Part shown: piece by piece, positions 1 to 12,946 of the stretch
How the letters are laid out: every line of letters begins with the position of its first letter
How positions within the stretch are numbered: position 1 is the first letter of the stretch
Assembly: GCA_029962745.1 (NCBI GenBank)
Contig: CM057151.1
Location: 3,105,431-3,169,430, forward strand
Direction of reading: 5' to 3'
DNA length: 64,000 nucleotides
Source: Echinometra lucunter
Lineage: Eukaryota; Echinodermata; Echinoidea; Camarodonta; Echinometridae
Notes under the pieces: model-generated
Databases searched by the model: none
Told to the model about the DNA's origin: nothing
The model's input: only the letters and a program-made list of their open reading frames with translations
Translations under genes and position numbers: made by a program

Positions 1-162
1 NNNNNNNNNNNNNNNNNNNNNNNNNNNNNNNNNNNNNNNNNNNNNNNNNNNNNNNNNNNNNNNNNNNNNNNNNNNNNNNNNNNNNNNNNNNNNNNNNNNN
101 NNNNNNNNNNNNNNNNNNNNNNNNNNNNNNNNNNNNNNNNNNNNNNNNNNNNNNNNNNNNNN
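1..162. other. Assembly gap (Ns)
   Basis: The first 162 bases are N. The minus-strand receptor-like gene runs into this gap, so its 3' part (possible membrane helix, cytoplasmic domain, stop codon, polyadenylation site) cannot be seen here. Confidence 1.
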
Positions 163-257
163 TTTACAAACACATTAACTCATCTATTCCTCTCTATTTT
201 CTTCTTCTGTTATTCAAAACATCTTGGATTGATGGTGGACATTTCTATATAAGTCAC

Positions 258-418
258 CTGGACAGACATTGGCGACATTAGTAGAGTTGATGGTTTCATG
301 TCTACAGTAGCAGTCATGGTACGTTTCCATCCTTCTGATAGGTTTAGGGATGATTCACCACAGGTTGCCATGGTAATACATTTACTTGTTTCCACAACTT
401 CAATGTGGCATTTATCCA
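258..418 (-). CDS. Receptor-like gene, exon 13: Cys-containing module, function unknown
   Basis: Residues about 458-511. A pyrimidine-rich tract and GAGCAG acceptor precede VDKCHIEVVE, and the frame matches the phase 1 end of exon 12. The exon ends CAG|GTGACT, a usable donor in phase 0. Three Cys (KC, KC, TC) lie in the first 20 residues, followed by WKRTMTATVDM and an aliphatic tail, suggestive of beta strands. I do not recognise the domain. If the donor is not used, the frame runs on another 16 codons to a TAA at 210, giving a secreted end (PRCFE). No AATAAA is visible between there and the gap, so splicing onward is somewhat favoured. Confidence 0.65.
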
Positions 419-2319
419 CTGCTCATCAATAGAGACAGAGGGATAGAGAGGGAAATACGAGAGAGAGATGAGAAAAAAAAACACTCATTATTATTTTTAA
501 AATGTGTTAAGTTTTAATCAATCAAATAAGTACATCATGTTATATATTGTTAACATATTGTCCCTTTTTCACGAAGTGACAGATATGAGGAAAATCACAT
601 ATTTTTCAATAATTTTTTTTTTTGCATTTTTGGACATCTTTCACTAACATCTTGAACCTCACGGAGTTTCAGACCTTAATAATGTCTAATTATGTAACTA
701 TGCAATGACGTCAACAAGAAAACACCTAGTAAAAGGATTTTCTGTTTTCACAAGTGATGGCTTTCATCTGTCCCGTGTGTTTTTTCATGTGCCGCTGAGT
801 TGCGTCATTTCGTGAAAAAAATAAAAGAGCGCGTCCTCGAGTTGAACACATGATCACACACATTAGGTTAATATGCACGTTCATCAAGTCGCATTTGTTT
901 TACACACACGCGTGGCTGAGATCCATCACTTCGTGAAAACAAAATCACAGAGGGACCTTGAATTTTGTGTTTTCACAAAATGACTGCATTGCTTACACCT
1001 CCTTTTCTTCTAAAATAAAAAGGAATATGCAAATGATTAATAATGAACATTGTCCAGAATATGCTCTATAGGAGGATATAAATTTATTCACCCTTCATAC
1101 ATTAAAGAGGTTGAGATTGAGGTTTGAAACTTTGAAAATGATTCACTCAAAACTAACTTTTTTAAAGTTGCGAGCTCATCCGTCACTTCGTGAAAACAGG
1201 ACAAAAGCATTTTTCAAAATATTTGTTTGTATAAAATTAGCTTGATGATGTAATGCTTTAAAGCATAGTATTCATATTGTGATTTCTCATACTAATACAT
1301 CCCCTCGAAAATAATAATATATTGCCTTTTACATCTTACAACAGTTTCCATACATTCACAGTTACTCTTATCCTTAAAAACTCTCTATAATTGATTTTCA
1401 TCTCCCCCTCTTTTCTGGGTAACAAGTTCACACATCACATGAAAAACCTTTCACTCTTACTGTTACCATGGACCTAGTAGGATCCATGCTGTAGTTTGAA
1501 TAGTTCTTCATTTAATGAGAGAAAGTATGAGATGTATTCTAGATGGTATCCTTGATGTATTACTCTCCTGGGTGGGTAATTGTCCTTGGTTCCTGGGGGT
1601 GCAGTTGCTGGAGGCTCTTGGGGGTATAACTGTCTAGGAGTGGGGGGGGGTGCATACAATATGCTTCACCAACATTATTGTTCTATGGCTGATTCCTTAC
1701 ACTCACTGAATTTCTAGCTCCCCCTAGACCAAACACAGCAGGCCAACTCCAACCTTAAAACTAACCTTATAAGTAAGGGATAGCGGTAGGGGGTGGAGGT
1801 GGCAATCATGGTCCTTGACTTCAATTGAATTGGTACTGGGATTGGTATACCAGATTAACTCTTGTAGAATATGGGGTGATATGGGTATAATTTGGGGTGA
1901 TTCTACATACTGGAATTAATGGAGGTAGCTGCTGGGGAGGAGGGGGGGGGGGGGAGGTGTGCTAGACCTCCCTGTCAATGGTATCAAAGATAAACCCATG
2001 ATGAATAAGGAGCAATTATTCATTAAGAAATTTACATACCAAGGGTTACTGGGCTTAGCTAGCTGCTTAGAAAGATAAAGTGGGGATAGAGAGGAAGAAT
2101 GGGGCCCAAGACCTCCATGGGATTGGTATCAGAGATGAACCCATGTAAAATATGGAGCAACTATTCACATGGGACTCTAGCCAACTATTAACAGGTGCAG
2201 GATTAGTGGATGTTTTGATACACTCTATTATAGAGAATTTGACAGGCACTCTAACTCATCATAAATCCATAAATCAAAGAACACAGGAATGAACAAAAAC
2301 ATCAAATTTTGATCAACGT

Positions 2320-2359
<40 letters not shown>

Positions 2360-4829
2360 ACATAAAAAAAACCCAGTAGCTAAAAGATAATAATGTGAGG
2401 GTTCAGTATTGCACAACATATCTTCAATAATGGCAAGAGTTTTAATAAAAAATGAATAAATAGTTTCAATAAAAAATTAATAAAGAGTGTTGTCAGCTCA
2501 GAAAAAGGGATGGGAGCTGTCATCATTTCATAAACCTCACTCCATCACAAATAAAGTGAATCTTATGCATTCTGATTCTTGTCATGAAAATCCATTCTAC
2601 AGACATGTTGCATTGTTTCATTTTTCTTTTCACTCTTTCATGAAAGTGAGAGTTTAGAGTGTTTGGAGAGTCTATTTCATCATTCCTGAGATGGACTACC
2701 CAAAATTAATTACATAAGGTTAGGGAAGAGTCTGGTAACATTCTATACACACACCATCACATTGGGTAGTTCACTCCTTACAATCTGGAAATCTTTCCCA
2801 TTTGTATTTAAAAAAATTACTTTCAAAAATGTTAAACGGAACCAGAGGTCAGCTTTTAAGTTAAAAAAAAAAAAAAAAACCTGTTTACATTGCCCATACT
2901 TCATTACAGATTATACTTTATAGAGAATGATTTTTTCAATGTAAAGGTTTCTGATATTTATTAGTCACAATTTCTTAATTTTATTAGGATTACTGATACG
3001 TAGCCAGATGCTTCAACAGATTTTAAATCTGAGTATAACTTATTAGGAGTCACAAATGCATATTTACCACAAAACTTGCTAAAACTGCATGCTGTAGCTT
3101 TCAAGAAATCAGTTGATTATACAAAAGAAAGGCATCATAAATTCTTCATAGCAACAGAAGTATTTAACATTTGACCCTTTCTGATTCAATCTGTATACTG
3201 CCTATATATATATATATATATACAAACTAAAACTGTACATGTATTTGTGAATAGGCAACAGTACATGTATATGTATTTGTGAAGAGGCAACAGAAATTTA
3301 AATACAAGTTTTTTTTAAGTTTGTGAAAGAAACCCACATCAAGATGGGAAGAATGGATTTAAGAATAAAAAAGAGCTACAATAAGTTGCTTATGAACACG
3401 TATAGTTTCTTTGTGAAATCAGCAGTGGCACAAAAGCCATTGGAATTCACTGTAAATAAAAGGCACAAAAATGTGTTTTTATCAAACTTTTGATGTTCAA
3501 CAAAATCCAGTCATGCCTTTTCTATTGCAAAAAAACTCAATATGTATGCCGCATGCATGAACAATTATTTCATCTTGTTTACTGCTTGAATGCATCTCAC
3601 ATCACAAATACCAGGTCCTCTGAAAAGCCTGTTTTTTCTTTATTTGTTGTGGTCGATGAATCATTAAACAACTGCTTTGAAGTTGCGTATGCTTGGCCAA
3701 ACCAAATATAATGAAATCAGTAAAGGTACATAAAGTGATAAAATTCCCACATTCAGATATTTCAACATCTGTAGGCAGTGCTGCATATCATCATTTTAGT
3801 AGTCTTGTATATTCCAGTACTTAGAAGTAAGTCTTACATATCCCTGTTTACAATGAAAGGACAATAAAAAGCCACACAAAGTGGAACTCACCAATACATG
3901 TTATACCATCAGTACAGAAGCATTCTGGTTGGAAATCTTCATTATGCCGACATGTGCTATATATATCACATGGATTGGGGTTGCAAGGGTCAGCTGTAGA
4001 GTGATGGTTTAAATACAAATGAGATAAAGGGGGAAAGATGGATAGAAAGAGGGCAGCGAGAGAGAAAGAGAGAAGAGAGAAAGAGCAAGAGCAAAAGAGA
4101 TAAAGAGAGGCAGAGAGAAATACAGAAAGACAGAAGGAGTGAATACAGAGGAGATATCAAGAGAAAAAACAGTAAGGGGAAAAAGAAGTACAGAAAGAAA
4201 AATGGAAAATCAGTGAGAGAGGGACAAAGAAAACAAAACAGATGAGAAAAAGATAAACCTGTTGACTACTGAATTCTTTAATTCACATAGGCTTCATACA
4301 GACCCCCCCCCCCTCCCCCTTCAGACTTAGGCAACAGGTTTAATAACCATTTGGAAAGCAACATTATGTAAAAAGATGTGTAAAAACAAAACAGATACAG
4401 AATATACCCCCATAAAAGCACTAAGAAGTAAAACAATAATAAGAATTAAAATACTTTAAACAATAAGTACTCTAAAGCCATTCACCAATGCAATGAATAT
4501 GACAAGCTTAACACAAAGTACTATAACATGCTCTGTATGCTGACAAGATACACAACCCAAAATATCCTTATTATTTGTTTTTCTAAGGGTTTGTTTATAC
4601 TTGATTGGCTTTAAAACATGAAGCTGTGCATCACACACATTTCCCTGACACCCAGAAATTTGAACCAGGTGTTGGAAAAGATATTTTTTGATTCGATTGT
4701 CCAAAATGGTAAATCTAGTGAATTGGTTCACACAACTAATAATAATAATGATAAGCAATAATGCTTAATAATATTCATAATGAAAAATGATAATGATAAT
4801 AATGATAATAATAAAAATATATTAATAGT

Positions 4830-4874
<45 letters not shown>

Positions 4875-7800
4875 TAAGATATTGTACGCGCTATGCTACT
4901 TTTTGTTTATAGCACTTCTAAATGTTCATTAATAATAATGATAATAATAATAATAATAATAATGACAGTAAGTAGTAATAATACTAGAATACTACTAATA
5001 ACAATATCAAAATTACTAGAGAATAACTGTAACACTATAGATGACCCAAAGGGTAATTAATTCTAGTAGAAACATTTCTCTTTTTTTATCTGTTATTTTT
5101 CTTTAAAACCAAATGGATGAAAACCACTTAGTTTCTTTCAATTTTCCTCCATGCTCATTACAATTTAAATGTAAATTGTAGGATATCTCCCTTACAGTGG
5201 CAGTACACCATGGACAAGAACATATCTTGGAGCCCCAAAATTTAGAAAAGTACATGAAAGTAAATGGCCCCATGCATAACATGCACACATTAAAAATTTC
5301 AAATATTCTCACAATATATCCTGGCTAAATTATGGGTTTGGTAATGTAAAGATTGCATTCCAACAACCCTAAATGAGACATATTTTACTGGACTGAGTAT
5401 AGTTTGACTATAATACAATATATATAGCATATGTGCAAATATCATAAAATGGCAGAAAAGTGTGCTGATGCTAGTATTGACAAAGTTTACCAATTTAGTT
5501 AGAGTAGTGATTATTTCTTTGTATCTTTTCTTCATTTTTTTTATAAAGAACTGAAAAGTACAATTCATCAAGCTTTTTTGCAAATAATACTTAATATTCC
5601 TGATTTTAAAAAAAGAATACTTAACTTTCAAGTTCAAAGCGGTAATATTCCTTTAAAGCCAGACATACATAAAAGTTTTCAAACCCTAAACATTATCCTT
5701 GTCAGGTTAAATAGTTCAAGGTTTGTAACCCGATACTAGATAATAGAGGCTTCTTTGATATGATAATTGCATTGCTTGTTGTTCCATGGATGACGGTAAT
5801 ACTAATCATCACAAAAACAGCAGCAATTACTGCTTTCCAGCTAAAATGACACCATGTAATTGCTGCAATCAATCTGAACTGATACAGTGCAGTACCAAGT
5901 CTCCATTTGTTATATATGCAAGAAGTGCATCTAACATGCTCCTCCCAAACAGTAATTATATATCCAGGTGTAGACAATTTACTATTGAATTACATCATGT
6001 TAGCCGAATCTAGGATAATCCATCACTTATATACTTTCCCTCACTGAAAAAAATGCCAAATGAAAAAAATTAGTTTCTAAATTTTTCTTTGCAGATAATA
6101 AAATTGTTTTTTTCCAAATATTGAGTGACTATAAACCCCCCCCCCATCAACTGTACCAAACAATGAAATAAATAAGACCAAAAGAATACATGAAAAATTT
6201 GTAAAAAATAACATTTCTACCAGTGGTAAATCTTTTCAAAACTAGATGAACCTCAACCAAGCGTGGTCAAAATTTATGCCTCCGCCATTGCCAGATCGGA
6301 AATACATGGCACATTCATGTTGATTTTTGGTTTATTTTCATGTATATAATGACATCTTTGACCTTGACCTTTGACCTTGTGCCCCCAGATCTAATCAGAC
6401 CACTGTCCCTCCTATATGCATACATGAGCCAAGTTTGAAGTTGAACCATCATAGAGTTATCACAAGAACCAGCAAATTTCATGTATATCATGACCTCTAT
6501 GACGTTTACCTTGAGACCCCAAAATCTAATCAGATCATTGTCCCTCCCATATGCATACATGAGCCAAGTTTGAAGTTGATCCGTCAAATGGTTGTTGAGT
6601 TATCCCAAGAACCAGCAAATTTCATGTATATAATGACCTCTATGACCTTTGACCTTGAGACCCCAAAATTTAATCAGATCATTGTCCCTCCCATATGCAT
6701 CATGAGCCAAGTTTGAAGTTGATCCATCAAATGGTTGTTGAGTTATCACAAGAACGAACCATTTCTATGTACATAATGACCTCTATGACCTTTGACCTTT
6801 GATCTTGAGACCCCAAAATCTAATCAGATCATTGTCCCTCCCATATGCATACATGAGCCAAGTTTGAAGTTGATCCGTTAAATGGTTCTTAAGTTTAGCG
6901 AGAACAAAAACAGGACAGACAGACGGACGGACGGACAACCCGAAAACATAATGCCTCTGGCCACCACCTACGGTGGGCGGAGGCATAAAAATTGTACTCT
7001 TTTATCGATAAAATGAACGTTGATGAATACAAGTTGAATAATATCAATTTCAATAACTCAAATAATGACAATTTTCCATTGAAACTGCACTTGACATCTT
7101 GTTTGACAGGCAATTTTTACGACTTAGATCATGTGATATGTCATTATTCCTCATCTCAGATATTCAACATCTAAACTGAAACTTGCAGTAAGGTTACATG
7201 TCTTTATGCTTTATACAAATTCAGGAATCGTTTCCACTTTAATCCAATGTATTTTTCCCCAAAGTGCCTTTGTCGGAAATGTTCTAGCATAGTAAGAAAG
7301 CCTTTCAAAATCTGAGGAATGAGTACTGGGAACGATTTATATGCAAAGCAATCAAGAGTAGCTTGAAATGAAAAAAAAAAAAAGACAGGCACATAGCCTG
7401 ACTGATCAGCCTTTTCAACATTCAGATTCATGACTTTCCACAAATTGTTTTCTTTGCTACGGTCTTCTCTCCAGACACTGAGTTATAAGGAGCATATGTT
7501 GTCACTAGTAAAGCAACAAACATCTTGCTAATTACATAGTGTAAGTAACTCAGTGACTGAAGTGTAAGTACTTAAAACAAAGGATTAAGTGCAGCCATCT
7601 TGTGTTACATTTGTACTTACTCAAGCAGGAATGTACTCGTTTCATCAAAATAATTTTCACATTTACTCACAAATTTCACGATCAACAAATGAAGCAAAAT
7701 TGATTAATGGTCATATCACAAAATTAAATTTCTGGTGTTTTTAACCATCTGAAACTGCAGCATGGTATCAAACGAAAAATGCATACAATTATTTAGATGT

Positions 7801-10800
7801 GAACACTTACGTATACAGGTCTCTCCATTGTTAACTGCTGTTGAAGTACAGTTACAGTAGTAGTCTACACCATTCAGACCACAAGTCCCCAAGTTGCCAC
7901 AGGGGTTAACGTTGCAAGGATTATCTGTATAAGGTGAAAAGAGAGATGGAGTGTTCTTTTTTTGTGAAATTCCATTTGTCCTTGATTTGGAGATTTATTG
8001 AGAATAAATAAAAAGAACAGATTTTTGAAGACTTCATCAGCTAGAAGAAACAAGATACAATTTTCAATTCATTGAAAAATAGAGCTCTGTCAAAAATAAT
8101 GTTACCCATTGATCCATGGTTCATGTTCATAAACATACAGTATTATAGTAAAAACTATAATGTACTGTATATTTATGATTAATGGCCCCCTACCATCTAC
8201 AAGAAACTTTTTAAAAAGTAAAACAGGAAACTTGCTGAATAATTATGCATTTAACAAACAAGCCTTTTCACCTGAAAGACCACTGTTTACCTCGTTTCAT
8301 GAGAAATTTGCTTCCCCTTTTAAAAATTTCCTTCTTTTGACTAAAACTTCAATAAAAGTTTTTAGACCGTGACTTTACCACAACTTCTAGTAAATGACTG
8401 AAAAAAACAATTACAGCCATGCCTAATGGAATGCAATCATGATATATACATGGACCTACAGAGAATTCCTCTCTAATAACAATCTGTAATTCTCTGTTCT
8501 GCAATTTAAATTGAAACTTAGAAATCACATGATAATTCAGTATTATCAAATGATTGTTTGTAAGAAATATTCTATTCAATGATACATGCATATTTCCATG
8601 TAAAAGTAATGTACAGAGAATTATCCTTGGTAAATGGGGTCATCTGTTGAGTAAAAAGAAAAAAAACTATGCCTCAAGAGAGTCTTTCATCATGACCAAC
8701 GCCATTTGCCAACTCCCTTCCATGATTTATAATTGTCAGTGCGTACAGAACTCCAGAATCGCCATCAATATGCAACAGAAAGTCAGTATGTCAGTCCAAC
8801 TGGTGTTCAATTTTGCTCATCAGGCCTTGTCCAACAATGTATGAATACATAAACGAGGTACAAAGTACAGCTAGCTGAATAGAATCATAGAATTGTACTC
8901 CTTTCAAGTGCCCCATCAGCTTTAGCTTTCCCATTCCAATTCATCACTTATTAAATAAGCAAATGCAGTCACTGTTTGGGTATACTCTTCATATCAGGAA
9001 GACATGAAAGAGAGCCTTCTATAATGTTTGATACCAAGCTCTTGCAAAATCAAACAATGTAGAGTTTTTATTCTGTACACTGCATGTGGCTTGAGATTAA
9101 AAGCAGGTGATACAGAGATGAAAAGGAATATGCTGAATTCAAGAGCTTAACCCATTGAGCATGATTTGATTTCATTATAACACTCATTTTCCCTAGACCT
9201 TAACTGGGGTCATCTAAGGCTTAGTGTTCAATGGCTTAATTCACAACTGATTGGTTAATCAAATATTAATGAATATGACTGTGTTAATTACAACCAGTCC
9301 CAAACTTTACTTCTTCCTAATAAAGCAAACATGGAAATTACAAATCATTTTTTCCTTTCTGTCTTCATTCAAGTAAAAGACCATTATACATTATTATATA
9401 CCGTATGATAATAACAGGAATAAAGGAATGTTGAATCTCATCTGAAATCAACCCAATTTTCTCTTTATCAATAAAGCAATAATGCACAATAAAACTTGCA
9501 TATCCAGAAATCTGCCATATACACAGATCTGTCAATTGCTAAACTGATACATGTAGATCAGTATTGATAAGTACAATATGACAATCAGGGCATGTAATTG
9601 CTTTAAACTACTTGTAAATTGCTGGAATTTCACTTATTTTTCAAATTCCTCAATTGATGTAAAGTAGAAAAAAACATTCTGACTGACATAGATTTGACTG
9701 AGTCATGATAATAGACAAGCCATATATCACCTGGTAAGAGCCAGAGGAGAGAAGAGTATCAGCTTCCAGCACTTGACATCGAGACAATGTCAACAAACTA
9801 TCTCTCCTATCACTTCAAATACCTCCTGATAGCTCAGCAAGATAGTATGATTAATCAGTGTTTGCAGCTACTGGTGAAAAGGTTTCACCATTATTGATAA
9901 TGATATTAAATTATAAATTTTAATCAGTTGAACAAAGGGGCAGTACAGCCATAAAGCCTATGGAACTTGGCATAAACTTAAAATTCACTCATCTTCACCA
10001 GTTAAATAAAAACAAAAGAAATGCTAATGTATTCACTACAAATGCTATTTCAAGCCCTGTACAAATAATGTGGGCAGTCCTCATGGTTCTGCTAAGGTAA
10101 ATGCATCCATAATGAAGCTAGCTGTGAACCGAACTAGATTTGAAGCTCCTTACTGACATCAATCCCCTGTCTGAAATGACTTTCGTGCCAGCATACCACT
10201 CAAGTCTGAGAGATTCATCCGTCATAATGCTCCCACAAGTATCATTGCTTTTTAAAGAAAGTTCTCAATTGCAAGTGATGAATTTCATGTATAGCATATC
10301 ACATCAGTGATCAGAACATGGCAGGAATATATGTGAAGATAAAAAAAAATATGATAAAAAATCGAAGTAATATCCTGTTAAAGTCCGTTTATGAAAGCAA
10401 CAGGTATTGAACATTCCTGACAAAGATAATTGCAGTTATGCATATTTCATGATAGAATAATTTTGAGAGTTCCTCACTACTGTGACTGTAGTTCAAACAC
10501 AATTAAATTTGTGTACCTTTCCTTCTTCACAGAATATTGTAGGGGTCATTTTTTATCTATGAAGGTTCTTCCTCCTGCAAGTCCTGACAGTATACCAGGT
10601 CATGTATGCAGCAGATCAGTGTATTCAAGCGTATTAAAGGCGAAATACACAAGCATGCCGTTTTCAAGTAAAATGTCAAATTCCTTGAACTGTATTTACC
10701 AAAAAAAAAAGCATCTCTCATTACTGGAAAGAATAATGGTATGAGCTTCATATAAATTTGCTTTAAAAAATTGGCCCATAGGTATATTTCCTGTTTAAAA

Positions 10801-12903
10801 GATATCATCACAGATTACAGTACCTGAAAAGATAATGTAGGTTACAAATTTTACAGATCTAAAACGCTTATTAGCTTTGAACAGAAAATACTTGAGTAGA
10901 AAGGTGTCACAGTCAGACATATACCTCAATGAGAATTACCATTACACTAATGACTTGATAAGAAAAAATGCGTCAGCAAAGTCAATACTATTGAATGAAA
11001 AGAATGGACCTAAACAATATACAAGAAATTTCAAAACAAAACAATCTATACAAAAAAGAATGGAAGAATGGGGGAAAATGCCACAGACAGTACCTCATCA
11101 ATAGATACATGCCAGTAGAGAACTTTAGAATTTCTTTTTTAAAGCACGATGCAAACGGTAACCTTTTATACAGCACCATAGCTGCTAATCAAAACATACT
11201 GTATGTATTTATGTCCCCTTTCAATAACAGTCTACCTATAGAATGATCGATATCAACCTTTCATTGCAAACATGTTTTATCCATATTTTCTTGCCCAAAC
11301 AACATATGCCCTACCGGCTTTTTCCTTGCTTTGCAAATCACACTGCATGGTTACAGGGAACAACTTTCAAAGCTTTTCTTATCTGCTTCATCGAATGACT
11401 GCTCCAGGCACTGTACCTTTCAACATTCCGATCAATATTTGAGAATGTTACATACAACAAATTACTGAAGAGCACAACAGATGGATCAATATATTTCTCA
11501 TATTTTATTTTACACACACTGTTACATTCCCGCCAGCTTGCCAAGTGCATTGGCATGTTCTTGTATGTCATTAACATAAAGCATATTGCCTTCAGTTGCA
11601 TCTCTGAGTTGGGCAATTCCTCAGACCTATGAAGTTATCATGAATTTCACATAGCAAACCAGTGGATTGATGTTCAATCAAACACACGTTCAGTGTAGTA
11701 ACTTGAAAAGAAGCCATTCATGTGTATAAATCTGTGCTAATCTGTTTGGCAAACTTCAATATTTTACAATTCAATTTCAATTACTGCCAAATGGCTACAG
11801 ACAAATTTTGTGTATCATTTGAACACACCTGAGGCAGTGCTTGAAAAACTACTTGTGTATACATCAACATATCATTTCTGAAAATTTCTCTAAAAAACAA
11901 ACAAACAACAAAGTCAATGATTCAAAAGTAGCTTACTTCTTTGAACTAAGCTCAGCTAGGCAAATTATCATCAGATAATTTCCATTCTTCAATCCTAATG
12001 TATATTTCAAAAGCTTTTTGACACATTTCTAGAAAAATAAAAATTGCATTGAATAGAACTTTTTTTTTCTAATGCGACAAAAATATTTTCACTTTATAGC
12101 ATACCACAAATTTATTTTCAGTCATTCCTAGGACTAAAATGTTGGAAATTCAGACAAAATTTTAGGGTTATAGCTTAACTTTCACTATGGAAAAAAATTC
12201 TTAGCATTAGAGTAAACTTACACTAAGAATGTTTCAAACTTTGATTTTAATAGAAGTACTGTATGTTACATCTGTATAATGAAATCAAGCATAACTAGTA
12301 CATAAAAAGAGCATTTATTCACCAGACATAGTCTGCTTAAATCTTGAGAAATATATGATGCAAGTGGATTTAATGACACATGCATCCTCCTTTCCCATGG
12401 ATGATAGCTTCCTGATTGATCCTACTGTCAAACAACTTCACAAGCAAACATATAAAATAAAGTGAACAAACTAGTCTGGACTGCAGGCTATGGAAGGCAA
12501 GATATTAGTATAGTACAAGGAAGGACAGCGAGAGAGAGAGAGAGAGAGAGAGACCGATAGACAGACAGACAGACATACTAACAGAGACAGATATAATAGA
12601 AAGAGGGAGGGGGATGGAGAGGGGATAACGAGGGGTGATAGAAAACAGAGAGAGGGAGAGAGAGAGAGAGAGAGAAGGGGTATTGAATGAATGGACAGAG
12701 ATAACGCATATATGAAGAGTGAAGATATAGGTAAAGTGACATAAGATAGAAATAGAGAGGAGAAATAAGGAAGAGAGAGAACAAGAGGAGAGAATGAGAA
12801 AAAGAAAGAGAGGAGAGGGAGAGAGATAGAGGTGAGAGAACAGAATATGGGACAGAGAGAGAAGAGAGAAGAGAAGAGATAATGAGAAAGAATAGAGGAC
12901 AAC

Positions 12904-12946
<43 letters not shown>

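Larger units (their letters stand above)
3994..7810. other. Intron 11 of the receptor-like gene
   Basis: Contains a purine-rich GA stretch, an (AAT)n-rich stretch and the 6274-6988 repeat element listed separately. No further exon with matching phase was found. Confidence 0.6.

Noticed and set aside
6315..7113. Repetitive open frames on both strands near 6.3-7.1 kb
   Set aside because: By-products of the tandem units in the 6274-6988 element.
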